A stretch of DNA of 30,639 nucleotides. Origin: DATFXM01 sp035315885. Lineage in GTDB: Bacteria; Acidobacteriota; Blastocatellia; UBA7656. The first letter of the stretch is position 1. The number at the start of each line of letters is the position of its first letter. The notes under the pieces are model-generated. The model saw only the letters and a list, made by a program, of their open reading frames with translations, searched no databases and was not told the origin of the DNA. A program made the position numbers and the translations under genes. Of the stretch, positions 16,356 through 25,411 are shown piece by piece. The stretch covers positions 1-30,639 of the forward strand of contig DATFXM010000012.1 of assembly GCA_035315885.1 (NCBI GenBank), written 5' to 3'.

Positions 16356-18671
16356 TCAGTTGGGTGCCGGCAAGTCGAGTGGTTGCACAAAGAGATCGTC
16401 GACAGAGAACTTCTCTCTGTTTATTGTTCGAAACCCGATGCTGCCAATCGGAAGAGTGTCGTCAGGATCGGTGTAGTCACCCAGGTTGTACTCCGTGGCG
16501 GAGTCGGCCGGAGTAATCCTGTGAATGAAGCGATTGTTCTCAACGATGATATCGACCTGGTATTGGCCGCCAGCGCTAAGGTCGGCGATGATTGGGATAG
16601 AGTCCTGGAAATCCGAGGGGCTGAACTTGTTTTCACGTATGAGGTAGGTAAGAAACCGATTCCTTATTTGGCCGTCCGGACCAGAAAGATAGAACAAGTA
16701 GTAATTATTCGAGTCCTTGACGCGCAAAGCCCAGGCCGCTCCCGCCGCGCTCTCTAGTCGGAGATGAAAGCTCATCTTGAAGCTCCGGTAGCTTACGCCA
16801 GTCGGAAATCCAACCAGCGGCTGGTCCTCGATAAGAAGTCTGTTTTGCTGGGTAATAACCCAACCGCTCGGTGGGACATTCCACCTTTTCAGGTTGAAGA
16901 ACTCGTCGTGAAATTCGACGGTCGTGAGCTTAATCCCCGGCCGCCGGTCCAAAGCGCGGCTCAATCCGAAGTAGCTCGCCACGCCGACAATGATGACCGC
17001 CAGAATCAAGCCGCCCGCCAGGTAGGGCTTCGACCGGCGCGAATTTGTCTTTTGCACGTCGGGCAGCTGGCTGACGCCGGAATCGCACGGCGGCCCGCGC
17101 AGCCCTGCGGGCACCTCCGGATTCCCTATTTCGCCCGTATACAAGTTGAACAACCGGACTCGGACCCCAGGGCACAGTTGGAACTCGCCCAGTTCGTGGA
17201 GGCAGTTGGCCCAGTTGGCGACCTGGCTCAGAGTGTCGGCGAGCGCTTTAGAGACCAATATGTGCCCGGCGTCGCCACGGTTCACCAGTCGTTGAGCGGT
17301 TTTGACGCCCTCACCGGCCGCGCTTAACGTGGCGCTCGCGCTCGAGACACGGTACACGGGCCCGGTGTGAATTCCCATTCGGACCTTGAGCTCGGGATAG
17401 CTTTGCAGGTTGCGACCTACCTCGCACGCGCAGCGTACCGGGGCAAGCGGATCGCGAGAGAAAACGAGAACCATGCCCTCCTCGGTGGGCATGGCGATCA
17501 CCTCACCCACCTGATCAGCCCGCCGAAACTCGGGCGTCCCCGGACAGATTCTCAACAAGCGGCTCAGGAACCGCGATTGTTGGTCCATCGGCAGCTCCCC
17601 GTAGCCCACAATCTCGATCGAAAGGACGTGAGCAATTTCGAGAGCGCCGAGCGGTTGACTCGGTGGGTCGGGCCCAATAGCCGCAGGCGGTGGAGGTTGT
17701 TGCAGCGTTACCGACGCATCACGCAACAAACCCGCCCCCTCGGCCGTCATTTGTTGCTCAGCGGTTAAAGCTTGAGCCAACAACTCGCCGAAATCCTTCG
17801 CACGCCTGTAGCGGTCTTGCGGGTCGTAAGAAAGAGCCTTGATGATGATTTCCTGGGCTGCCTCCGGCAGTTCGGGCCGCAAAAGCTTAGGTTTGACTTT
17901 CAACCCGGCACGAATCACGTCAAGCGGGCTCAGCGATGTAAAAGTGAAGGGGCGGCGACCAGTGATCATCTCGTAGGCAATCACCCCGAAGGCATAGATG
18001 TCACTCGCGGCTGTTGGTCTCCCCTGAATCTGTTCGGGAGCCATATAGGGGACAGTGCCAGCGACTTTGGTTGACGTGTTAGCCGTGACACGAGAGTCCT
18101 TGATCTTGGCGACGCCGAAGTCAACGACTTTGACCTGCAGTTCGCCGTCTGCCAGTTCCTGCAACATGATGTTCTCCGGCTTGAGATCGCAGTGAGTAAT
18201 CTTCTGCTCGTGCGCGGCGGTGAGGGCGCAGCCGATCTGCCGGATGAGAAACACCACTTCCTCCAGGTCCATTCCTTCGGGACTCATCAACGAACGTAAA
18301 TCGCGGCCCTTGATAAACTGCATGACCAGGAAGGGCCTCCCGTCAGGAGTTTCACCAGAGTCAATGACCTGGACGATGCCAGGATGATCCAGCCGACAGA
18401 GGGCTTCGACCTCCTGGTGAAACTTCTTTATGAGCCAAGGGTTTTCGCCAGATTCGTCAAGGAGGACTTTAATCACCACTGGGCGGCCATGAAGTTGTAA
18501 GTCTTTTGCGAGATAAACGACACCAATACCGCCGCGGCCCAGCTCCCTCTCAATGAGATAGCGGCCCTTGAATTTCAGCTCCGATGCACCGACTGTTTCG
18601 GTTTCCGCTGCAGATGATTGCAGTGAGTCTGCTGATGGAAGATCGCCGGGCGGATATTCTTTTGTCTTCAT
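16356..18671 (-). CDS. Transmembrane Ser/Thr protein kinase with cyclase-like domain and extracytoplasmic lectin-like domain
   Basis: 771 aa from ATG 18671, which has AGGAGA five bases upstream; the longer frame to 18785 is untranslated leader. Residues 38-300 are a PknB-type kinase: P-loop GRGGIG (45-50), catalytic Lys68, HCDLKPEN with Asp162, DFG at 184-186 and MAPEQ. The Arg of the HRD motif is Cys, so it may not need activation-loop phosphorylation. Residues 345-512 are class III nucleotide-cyclase-like, but both metal-binding Asp positions appear to be Glu (Glu353, Glu398), so a regulatory role is more likely than cAMP synthesis. A transmembrane helix spans 550-571. Residues 585-765 form a beta-sandwich resembling concanavalin/LamG or DUF1080 domains outside the membrane. 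It heads the possible operon with the receptor and beta-helix genes and is divergent from the sensor kinase. Confidence 0.93.
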   Translation of the reverse strand: MKTKEYPPGDLPSADSLQSSAAETETVGASELKFKGRYLIERELGRGGIGVVYLAKDLQLHGRPVVIKVLLDESGENPWLIKKFHQEVEALCRLDHPGIVQVIDSGETPDGRPFLVMQFIKGRDLRSLMSPEGMDLEEVVFLIRQIGCALTAAHEQKITHCDLKPENIMLQELADGELQVKVVDFGVAKIKDSRVTANTSTKVAGTVPYMAPEQIQGRPTAASDIYAFGVIAYEMITGRRPFTFTSLSPLDVIRAGLKVKPKLLRPELPEAAQEIIIKALSYDPQDRYRRAKDFGELLAQALTAEQQMTAEGAGLLRDASVTLQQPPPPAAIGPDPPSQPLGALEIAHVLSIEIVGYGELPMDQQSRFLSRLLRICPGTPEFRRADQVGEVIAMPTEEGMVLVFSRDPLAPVRCACEVGRNLQSYPELKVRMGIHTGPVYRVSSASATLSAAGEGVKTAQRLVNRGDAGHILVSKALADTLSQVANWANCLHELGEFQLCPGVRVRLFNLYTGEIGNPEVPAGLRGPPCDSGVSQLPDVQKTNSRRSKPYLAGGLILAVIIVGVASYFGLSRALDRRPGIKLTTVEFHDEFFNLKRWNVPPSGWVITQQNRLLIEDQPLVGFPTGVSYRSFKMSFHLRLESAAGAAWALRVKDSNNYYLFYLSGPDGQIRNRFLTYLIRENKFSPSDFQDSIPIIADLSAGGQYQVDIIVENNRFIHRITPADSATEYNLGDYTDPDDTLPIGSIGFRTINREKFSVDDLFVQPLDLPAPN

Positions 18672-18720
18672 GGACTTCTCCTGATGAAGACCTGACAACG
18701 AACTTGCGCAGGCCACGTAG

Positions 18721-18736
18721 GCCCCTCTAGTGGGGC
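18721..18736. promoter_or_regulatory. Short inverted repeat in the divergent promoter region
   Basis: GCCCC-TCTAGT-GGGGC is a perfect 5-base inverted repeat with a 6-base loop, 50 bases upstream of the kinase ATG and about 210 bases upstream of the sensor-kinase start. It could be an operator or a leader hairpin. Such a short repeat can also occur by chance in this GC-rich DNA. Confidence 0.25.
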
Positions 18737-18946
18737 GGATTGTATCCTCAATCGCTAGCAGGTGCAAGTAAATGCAACAAAACAATTAGGGCGCGAACAA
18801 GAGCCACAGATGAATATTGCGGAGCCGCCGTGCGAATAGCGATACAAGACGAATACCTTAATGAGGCTCTCGCTGCCAGATTGAAGATAAGGTACGAGTG
18901 GGATAAGAATAAACACAAGCGTTCCGGCTGGAGCAAAGGGTGTTCT

Positions 18947-21900
18947 ATGCGCTCGGCTCTCTCGAAGTTTCCCTTTTCGGCCGTGCTGGCGATTGCGGTG
19001 TTCGCCACGATTAGTGTCAGCGCGAGGGGCGAGCGACTACCGGTAAAGACTTACACGACTGCTGACGGGCTGTTGCGTGATTCGGTCTATCGCATCAGAC
19101 AAGACTCGCTCGGCTATCTTTGGCTTTGCACGGACGGCGGGGTGTCGCGTTTCGACGGTTACAGATTCACAAACTACACGATGAGCGACGGCCTGCCCGC
19201 TCCGTCGGTTTTCGATCTGGTCGAAGCTACTGACGGGACCATTTGGATGGCGACCTCTAACGGACTGGTCCGTTTCAATCCCAAAGGCACGCGAGCACCC
19301 TATTCATCGCAAGCAAATCAAAACAGCAATCTGATGTTCGAGGTCGTCGTACCCAGCGGCGACAGATCGGATAGAAATATTAACGTCTTGTTGGCAGACG
19401 AACCGGGTCTGGTTTGGGTGGGAACAAGAGCAGGTCTTTATCGGATGCAAGTCGGAGATGGGCGGCCCAAATTCGAGAAATCCGCTGTCTCTTATCAAAC
19501 GACTTCGTTAACCAAGGACCATCTCGGTGGGCTCTGGGTGGGGACTTTACTCGACGGCCTTTATCGCCTCTCGCCCGACGGGACGAATATCTTGCAGTAT
19601 CTCACTTCCGACGAAGGGCTACCCAAAGTCCATGGGCAACGAAGTGCATCGATTCAGTCGTTATTGGAGGATAAACAAGGAAACTTATGGGTTGGCTCTC
19701 GTGGGTTAGGAGTCTGTCGCCTTGCGTTAGACCCCAAGGCTAATCGATATGTGATTGTGGGTTGTTACGATAAGAAAGCCGGCGTGCCACTTGGTTGGGT
19801 TAACTCGATGTTTCAATCTTCTGATAGCAGTTTGTGGATTGCTACCTCAGCAGCATTGATTCGCCTATCGGACATGGAATCAGCAAATGGAATCTCGTTT
19901 CAGTCTTTCAGCGCGGCGCAAGGGTTTTGTGATGATGATGTCAGCGACATAGCCGAAGACCGGGAAAGGAACCTCTGGATTGCGACTCGGTGCGGTTTGA
20001 AAAAATGGACGCCAGCCGGTTTCACCAGCTACGACACCAGGGATGGTCTCTCTTCAATAAAGATAAACTCGTTCTTCGAAACGATCGACGGCCGGCTGAT
20101 CATTACAGAACACCCGACCGAACGCACGATTAGTCTTTTCAGCGAAGGGAAGTTCAAAGCGATCAGACCAAACTATCCACCTGAGATTGGTTACTGGGGC
20201 TGGGGCTGGCGACAAACTGTCCTGCAAACTCGTGACGGCGATTGGTGGATTACCGTCGGCATGACCGATGAATACAAACGACGCTTCAAAGAGATGCCGC
20301 TCCATGGTCCACTCGTGATTCGCTTCCCGAAAGTCAGAAAACTGGAGGACCTCGCGCGCGTCAAACCGAAAGCCGTTTACCGGCCGCGCGACGGCTTGCT
20401 GGGTTTAGACACCTTTCGACTCTATGAAGACCACAACGGTGATGTGTGGGTTGTCACGCTCGACCCCACACGACTGTTCAAATGGGAGCGCAAGACAGAG
20501 AAGTTTCAGGAACTCACAGACGCAGCAGATCTTGGTGTTACTGGCTATATTTACGTTTTCAGCGAAGACCACGCCGGCAATCTCTGGATCGGGGCGGGCA
20601 TCAGCTTCAGACATGACCCGAATCAGACGTTTTCGTTGATGCGCTACAAAGACGGGCGCTTTACGTGGTTTAGTGGCGCGGATGGTCTGCCCGATGGCAG
20701 TGTTAAAGATTTGTTGATCGATGGAGTGGGACGGCTCTGGATTGCTACTTCACGCGGGGGAGTTCTGCGAGTCGATGACACGAACTCAGAAAGACTGCAC
20801 TTCACCGCGTACACGACGGAGCAGGGCCTTTCGGATAACACAACGTCCAGCTTGACCGAAGACCGCTTTGGGCGGATCTACATAGGCTCGGGACGGGGCG
20901 TTGACCGGCTCGATCCGGTAAGCGGTGCTGTCAAACACTTCACGACAGCAGACGGTTTGCCGCGCGAAGAAATGTATGCTTCCTACAGAGACCGTAGCGG
21001 CGCGCTTTGGTTTGGGTCTTCGCAGGGACTTGCGCGCTATGTGCCTGAGCCCGAGAGCCGGCGTGATCCGCCGCCCATACTGATTGATGGACTGCGCATA
21101 GCAGGCGAGAAATACCAGGTCTCCGAGTTAGGTGAAACTGAACTGCCCAACCTGACGCTCGAACCGAATCAGAAGGATATTCAAATCCATTTTGTCGGAC
21201 TTAGCTTCGCCATGGGCGAGCTATTACGCTATCAGCACCGCCTCGAAGGCACCGACCAGGATTGGAGCGCGCCAGCAGATCTACGCACTGTCAATTACGC
21301 AAGCCTTTCCCCTGGCACTTATCGGTTTCTTGTACGAGCGGTAAGCGCAGAGGGCGTCGCAAGCGAGCCGCCGGCAACCGTAGTCTTCAGGATTCTGCCG
21401 CCGATCTGGCAGCGGTGGTGGTTTATGGCGCTGGCTGCCGTTCTCGTTGGAGTCGCGACCTACACGGCGTTTCGCTACCGAGTGCGGCGTCTCGTCGAGC
21501 TGGAACGCGTCCGCACTCGCATTGCTTCAGATCTGCACGACGACATTGGCGCCAGTCTCTCGAGGATGGCCATCCTGAGTGAAGTGGTCAAGAGCCAGTT
21601 GGGTAGCGCCGGACAGTCTCTTCCGATCCTGACCGAAATTGCCGATTCGGCACGCGGTCTTACCGGCTCGATGAGGGATATCGTCTGGTCGATTGACCCG
21701 AGACGCGACGATCTGAGAAGTTTGATCTCCAGAGTCAGACAATTCGTTTCTGACGTGCTCGAGTCGAGGGGGATCAAGTGGGACTTTCAAGTTCCCGCGC
21801 AGACGGAAGCGATTAAGCTCGACCCGGATCAGCGGCGGCACCTCCTCTTGATCTTCAAAGAGGCGATAAACAACGTAGCGCGCCATGCTAATTGCAACTC

Positions 21901-22123
21901 GGTCTCCCTGAGTGTCTCAATCGATCACGGCAAGCTAAGGGCAACGGTGCGCGACGATGGCCGGGGTTTCGCCACCGAAGCGACTTCGTCAGATGGTGGT
22001 GAGGGCCACGGCTTGACCAACATGCGTGCGCGAGCAGCGCAGCTTGGAGGGAGCCTGGTTATCCACTCATCACCGGGACTGGGAACCAGGATCGAGCTGA
22101 TCATACCCCTAAAGAGTCGATAG
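18947..22123 (+). CDS. Periplasmic two-component-regulator-propeller sensor histidine kinase
   Basis: 1058 aa from ATG 18947 (AAAGGG upstream, and a signal-like MRSALSKFPFSAVLAIAVFA); the frame is open to 18740 but the extra 69 residues are not protein-like. Residues 30-730 hold repeated Reg_prop blades such as DSLGYLWLCTDGGVSRFDGY and DGTIWMATSNGLVRF, forming a double beta-propeller in the periplasm. Residues 736-819 form a Y_Y_Y domain, and 823-843 a transmembrane helix. The kinase core is HisKA_3 with DLHDDIGASLSRM (His864), followed by a HATPase_c domain with FKEAINNVARHA, DDGRGF and GHGLTNM. It is expected to sense an exported ligand, often carbohydrate-derived in related systems, and to phosphorylate the response regulator encoded 74 bases downstream. 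It is divergent from the Ser/Thr kinase. Confidence 0.95.
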   Translation: MRSALSKFPFSAVLAIAVFATISVSARGERLPVKTYTTADGLLRDSVYRIRQDSLGYLWLCTDGGVSRFDGYRFTNYTMSDGLPAPSVFDLVEATDGTIWMATSNGLVRFNPKGTRAPYSSQANQNSNLMFEVVVPSGDRSDRNINVLLADEPGLVWVGTRAGLYRMQVGDGRPKFEKSAVSYQTTSLTKDHLGGLWVGTLLDGLYRLSPDGTNILQYLTSDEGLPKVHGQRSASIQSLLEDKQGNLWVGSRGLGVCRLALDPKANRYVIVGCYDKKAGVPLGWVNSMFQSSDSSLWIATSAALIRLSDMESANGISFQSFSAAQGFCDDDVSDIAEDRERNLWIATRCGLKKWTPAGFTSYDTRDGLSSIKINSFFETIDGRLIITEHPTERTISLFSEGKFKAIRPNYPPEIGYWGWGWRQTVLQTRDGDWWITVGMTDEYKRRFKEMPLHGPLVIRFPKVRKLEDLARVKPKAVYRPRDGLLGLDTFRLYEDHNGDVWVVTLDPTRLFKWERKTEKFQELTDAADLGVTGYIYVFSEDHAGNLWIGAGISFRHDPNQTFSLMRYKDGRFTWFSGADGLPDGSVKDLLIDGVGRLWIATSRGGVLRVDDTNSERLHFTAYTTEQGLSDNTTSSLTEDRFGRIYIGSGRGVDRLDPVSGAVKHFTTADGLPREEMYASYRDRSGALWFGSSQGLARYVPEPESRRDPPPILIDGLRIAGEKYQVSELGETELPNLTLEPNQKDIQIHFVGLSFAMGELLRYQHRLEGTDQDWSAPADLRTVNYASLSPGTYRFLVRAVSAEGVASEPPATVVFRILPPIWQRWWFMALAAVLVGVATYTAFRYRVRRLVELERVRTRIASDLHDDIGASLSRMAILSEVVKSQLGSAGQSLPILTEIADSARGLTGSMRDIVWSIDPRRDDLRSLISRVRQFVSDVLESRGIKWDFQVPAQTEAIKLDPDQRRHLLLIFKEAINNVARHANCNSVSLSVSIDHGKLRATVRDDGRGFATEATSSDGGEGHGLTNMRARAAQLGGSLVIHSSPGLGTRIELIIPLKSR

Positions 22124-22197
22124 CATACTTATGCTATTCCCGCGCACTAGAAACTACGCTACCATCCAACACACCGTCATCTCATCGATCCTACGAA

Positions 22198-22887
22198 ATG
22201 GACAGGGGAGAACATCGGCCTGTGGGAGCACCGATTGAAGGCCAGGGGCATCAGCAGATCCGAATTGCAATCGTCGAAGACGACCGAGCCACTCGTGAGG
22301 GACTGGCCATGCTGATCAATGGCACGCCCGGCTATCGCTGCGCTGCTACATATCGTTCGGTTGAAGACGCGCTCAGGTCAATCGCAACCGACGTGCCCGA
22401 TGTTTTGCTGCTCGACATCAATCTGCCGGGTACGCTTGGCTCGGAAGGCGTCAAGGCTTTGAAAGAGAAGCACCCTTTGATGGAGGTCCTGATGTTGACG
22501 GTGTATGCGGAGCAGGACAAAGTCTTCGAATCGATATGCAACGGCGCGTGCGGCTATCTGTTGAAAGAAACACCGCCGGCAAAGCTACTTGAGGCCATCA
22601 GTGAAGCACACCGCGGCGGAGCGCCAATGTCGCCCGAGATCGCGCGAAAGGTTGTCACGCTGTTCCAAAAGACCGGACCGGTTGAAAAGCTGGACGAAGC
22701 GCTCACTCCTCAGGAGGTGCGGTTGCTCAAGTTGCTTTCCGAGGGATACAGCTATCAAGCCGCCGCCGACCGCCTGATCATCAGCATCAATACTGTGCGA
22801 GACTACATTCGGACGATTTACGAAAAGCTGCACGTTCATTCCAAATCAGAAGCCGTAACCAAAGCTCTCCGCAGCCGACTCATCTAA
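22198..22887 (+). CDS. NarL/FixJ-family response regulator
   Basis: 229 aa. The receiver domain (residues 21-135) has the acidic pocket VEDD (27-29), phospho-acceptor Asp73 in LLLDINLP, Thr101 and Lys123 in YLLKE. A LuxR-type helix-turn-helix occupies 168-229 (LTPQEVRLLKLLSEGYSYQA, then ISINTVRDYIRTIYEKLHV). The ATG at 22198 has only a weak ribosome-binding site; GTG 22222 is an alternative start and would lose only a poorly conserved tail. It lies 74 bases after the histidine kinase in the same direction and is almost certainly its partner, since HisKA_3 kinases pair with NarL-type regulators. Its targets are not visible from the sequence; the nearby exported-protein genes are the obvious candidates. 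Confidence 0.95.
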   Translation: MDRGEHRPVGAPIEGQGHQQIRIAIVEDDRATREGLAMLINGTPGYRCAATYRSVEDALRSIATDVPDVLLLDINLPGTLGSEGVKALKEKHPLMEVLMLTVYAEQDKVFESICNGACGYLLKETPPAKLLEAISEAHRGGAPMSPEIARKVVTLFQKTGPVEKLDEALTPQEVRLLKLLSEGYSYQAAADRLIISINTVRDYIRTIYEKLHVHSKSEAVTKALRSRLI

Positions 22888-23055
22888 ATCTCCCGCAGCT
22901 GTCCCAATAAAAAACACATAACAGTGCTATATCCGGCCGAACTAACTGGCGGTATGCTCGGCGCCCGTATGAATGAACCATCCAGAGAAGGGGCGGTCGC
23001 ATAGCGGTCCAGAGCGATTTGAGCTTCTCTGAATTCGATTGAAAGGAGCCAGGCC

Positions 23056-23601
23056 ATGAAACTGAATGCGACATCAAAGATAGCCATTGCAGCGCTGGCT
23101 GTAGTTGGGAGCTTCTGCGCGTTGCCCGCCGGGCGCGTCAGGGCCCTGCCCTGCCCTGGGGGTTGCCAGCATGCGACCCGCTTCACGTTTGGGATGCTGG
23201 GCATCACCACTGGGCAGACCGCGCGCCTCAATGTGGTCAATGCATTGCCGGTTGACCCCCCGAGCATTCCGGTTGGTCCACCGATCCGCGTGACGTTGAT
23301 GTTCGTCGATGGCAACGGCAATCCCTTCAATATTGCCGGCGCACCCTTGCAGACCATCGTCACGCTGGGGCCGGGCCAATCGGGGTCCCTCGACTTGAAC
23401 AGCGATGCCATTCCCAATGGCCCACCAACCGTACCCAATGGGCCGCCTATTCGTGTACAGATTCGCGCACTGGTGGCGGAGTGTGAGGGGTGCAGTCGAG
23501 GGTTTGTGGTTCCGACCCTTGAGGTGTTTGACAACGCAACAGGCAAGTCGACTCTGGTGATCCCCGACACGCCCGCGATCAATGGCAGCACCGAAGATTA
23601 A
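23056..23601 (+). CDS. Small exported protein of unknown function
   Basis: 181 aa, preceded by AAAGGAG. It begins with a Sec signal (MKLNATSKIAIAALAVVGS through LPAGRVRA). The mature part reads as a beta-rich domain: FGMLGITTGQTARLNVVNAL, VTLMFVDGNGNPF, LGPGQSGSLDLN and PTLEVFDNATGKSTLVIP. Proteins with the same GQTARLNVV / VDGxG / PGQSxxLDL / LEVFDNxTGxT order are, from memory, common uncharacterised exported proteins in Acidobacteriota. It carries two copies of a Pro-rich insert, PPSIPVGPPIRV and PPTVPNGPPIRV, at equivalent loops. It precedes fiber-like gene C by 100 bases and may be co-transcribed with it. I cannot assign a function. Confidence 0.78.
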   Translation: MKLNATSKIAIAALAVVGSFCALPAGRVRALPCPGGCQHATRFTFGMLGITTGQTARLNVVNALPVDPPSIPVGPPIRVTLMFVDGNGNPFNIAGAPLQTIVTLGPGQSGSLDLNSDAIPNGPPTVPNGPPIRVQIRALVAECEGCSRGFVVPTLEVFDNATGKSTLVIPDTPAINGSTED

Positions 23602-23685
23602 CAGAGACGTGGACTGATGATCGGTCCGCGCGCCGTCAGAAGACGCCGTCAGACATCCCACGGAATTCCCGCGTATGAGAACGAC

Positions 23686-23694
23686 AAGGGAGGA
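23686..23694 (+). promoter_or_regulatory. Ribosome-binding site of fiber-like gene C
   Basis: AAGGGAGGA stands seven bases before ATG 23702 and downstream of the earlier in-frame ATG at 23675, so it selects 23702. Confidence 0.75.
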
Positions 23695-23701
23695 CTTAAC
23701 A

Positions 23702-25384
23702 ATGACCGCGCTGATAACAAGATTCACATTTTTCTCGATCGCAATCCTTCTTGGAACGATCTCTATGTCGGTGGGTGCGCTCGCTCAGTCGCCGGCGTCA
23801 ACCGCAGACGAAGTGGCTGGCAGGGTTGCCAAGCCTGAGTTTCGCTTGACGGAGTTGCTCGCGCAATCGGCACGCAACAGGCATCGACTCACTGGTGCAG
23901 TCCGAAATTCGATGCCCAACGCAGGTGGATCCACTAACGCGTCGCCGACTCTGTTCAACATCAGTATGGCAGCGACATCAATTGGCCCGAACCTGCCCGT
24001 CACCGGAGGCGGTACGTTGGGAAGGATAACAAAGTGGATCGGCTTCACGAGCAGCAACTCCTTCATCGGCGACACGACGATCTTTGAAGACAAGTCCGGC
24101 AACGTCGGCATCGGGACTGACTCACCAACATCGAGGCTGTCGGTCGCAGGGATGATTCAGTCGCTGACCGGCGGGATCAAGTTTCCCGATGGCACGCTGC
24201 AGACAACTGCGGCGTCAGGAAATGCTCTCACGACGGTAAATCACGATTCCACGCTGACCGGTAGCGGCACCGGCGGCTCGCCTCTTGGAGTTGCGGTGCC
24301 ATTGAACCTCACCGGCTCGAGCAACAACGCGATCATCTTCGCCAGGAACCTGGGAGGGGGAGTTGCCGTGGAAGGCGACGGCGGAGTATTGGGCGCGGGC
24401 TTCATAGGCGTCGCCGGTCAGGGTGACGCGGTTTCCGGGTTTAACATCGGCGGTACAGGTGTGGTCGCGAGCGGCGGCGAAGCGCCTCAGGGCATCGGCG
24501 GAATGGGTTCGCTCACAAGGGGTGGCGACGGACTCGCGGGAGGAGATGGAGTCGAAGCGGATGGCGGGAACAGCACGCTTGGTCAGGGGCAGGGAAGTGG
24601 GACTGGCGGAGCCGGGTTAAGGGCAAATGGGGGTACCGGCAGTGGATCAGGCGCAACTGGTGGGGATGGCATCGTCGCAGTCGCCGGAGCTGGTGTCAAT
24701 GGCGCAACAAAGGGCGCGGCCGCGCAACTCAAAGGGCAAGTATTCGTCACAGATTCCTGCAATCAGTGCAACGACGGTAGTGTCAGCATTCAACGCAATC
24801 TCAACGTAACCGGCACGAAGAACTTCAGAATAGACCACCCACTGGATCCGAAGAACAAGTACCTGTATCACGCGGCGCTCGAGTCATCAGAGGTCTTGAA
24901 CTTCTACACCGGCAACGTCCGACTGGACGCGAAGGGCGAGGCCATCGTTGAGCTTCCAGACTGGTTCGAGGCCATAAACCGCGATTTCCGTTATTCGCTC
25001 ACGTCGGTCGGAGCGCCAGGCCTCGGCCTATACGTCGCCGAAGAAGTCTCCCACAATCAATTCAAGATCGCGGGTGGACAGCCCTTCGCGAAAGTCTCGT
25101 GGCAGCTCACCGCGATCCGCTCTGATGCGGCGATGCGCAGCCATCCTTTCAAGCCGGAAGAGGACAAACCGGAACCAGAGCGCGGCACCTATGTCAGCCC
25201 TGAAGCTTACCGCCAACCTGATGACAAACGCGTCAAGTGGCTGCATCGCTGGGAGTTGATGCAGACGCTCAAGCACGACGAATCGAGTTCAAACCGAAGC
25301 TGCGGAAGCAAGAAGAAAAAGAGAGATGAAACCCAAACAAGGTTCCCGGAGTTGCTAACGCCCCGCACCGACAGCAACAAATAG
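23702..25384 (+). CDS. Exported fiber-like protein C: shared head, Gly-rich shaft, KHFKIDHPLDP-type C-terminus
   Basis: 560 aa from ATG 23702. The signal peptide is MTALITRFTFFSIAILLGTI through VGALAQ. The head (about 102-200) matches protein A closely, including the nucleotide sequence around FIGDTTIFEDKSGNVGIGT, and adds a KFPDGTLQTTAASG segment. Glycine-rich repeats span about 219-340. Residues 367-500 are the same C-terminal module as in protein A: NFRIDHPLDPKNKYLYHAAL, ESSEVLNFYTGNV, LPDWFEAINRDFRYSLTSVG and RGTYVSPEAYRQP. A basic tail with CGSKKKKRDE ends the protein. A short CNQCNDG motif before the C-terminal module might chelate metal or form a disulfide. It is probably surface-exposed; the ligand is unknown. 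A and C are likely products of duplication although 18 kb apart. Confidence 0.86.
   Translation: MTALITRFTFFSIAILLGTISMSVGALAQSPASTADEVAGRVAKPEFRLTELLAQSARNRHRLTGAVRNSMPNAGGSTNASPTLFNISMAATSIGPNLPVTGGGTLGRITKWIGFTSSNSFIGDTTIFEDKSGNVGIGTDSPTSRLSVAGMIQSLTGGIKFPDGTLQTTAASGNALTTVNHDSTLTGSGTGGSPLGVAVPLNLTGSSNNAIIFARNLGGGVAVEGDGGVLGAGFIGVAGQGDAVSGFNIGGTGVVASGGEAPQGIGGMGSLTRGGDGLAGGDGVEADGGNSTLGQGQGSGTGGAGLRANGGTGSGSGATGGDGIVAVAGAGVNGATKGAAAQLKGQVFVTDSCNQCNDGSVSIQRNLNVTGTKNFRIDHPLDPKNKYLYHAALESSEVLNFYTGNVRLDAKGEAIVELPDWFEAINRDFRYSLTSVGAPGLGLYVAEEVSHNQFKIAGGQPFAKVSWQLTAIRSDAAMRSHPFKPEEDKPEPERGTYVSPEAYRQPDDKRVKWLHRWELMQTLKHDESSSNRSCGSKKKKRDETQTRFPELLTPRTDSNK
24358..24720 (+). repeat. Glycine-rich repeat array in fiber-like protein C
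   Basis: Imperfect units of the type GGTGVVASGGEAPQGI and GGAGLRANGGTGSGSG encode a Gly-rich shaft. The unit is like those in proteins A and B but less regular. Confidence 0.65.
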
Positions 25385-25411
25385 CCACAGCAGCGGCCTG
25401 TAATTCGTTGC

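Noticed and set aside
13117..16476. Plus-strand frames of 164-227 residues (for example 15155-15835 and 15793-16476)
   Set aside because: They are antisense to the TonB receptor and kinase genes and show no protein-like motifs.
18740..18946. 69-codon extension of the propeller histidine kinase
   Set aside because: It begins over the kinase promoter region and would bury the signal peptide; ATG 18947 has a ribosome-binding site and a normal signal.
22124..23055. Rho-independent terminators after the two-component genes
   Set aside because: No stable hairpin followed by a T-run was found after 22123 or 22887.
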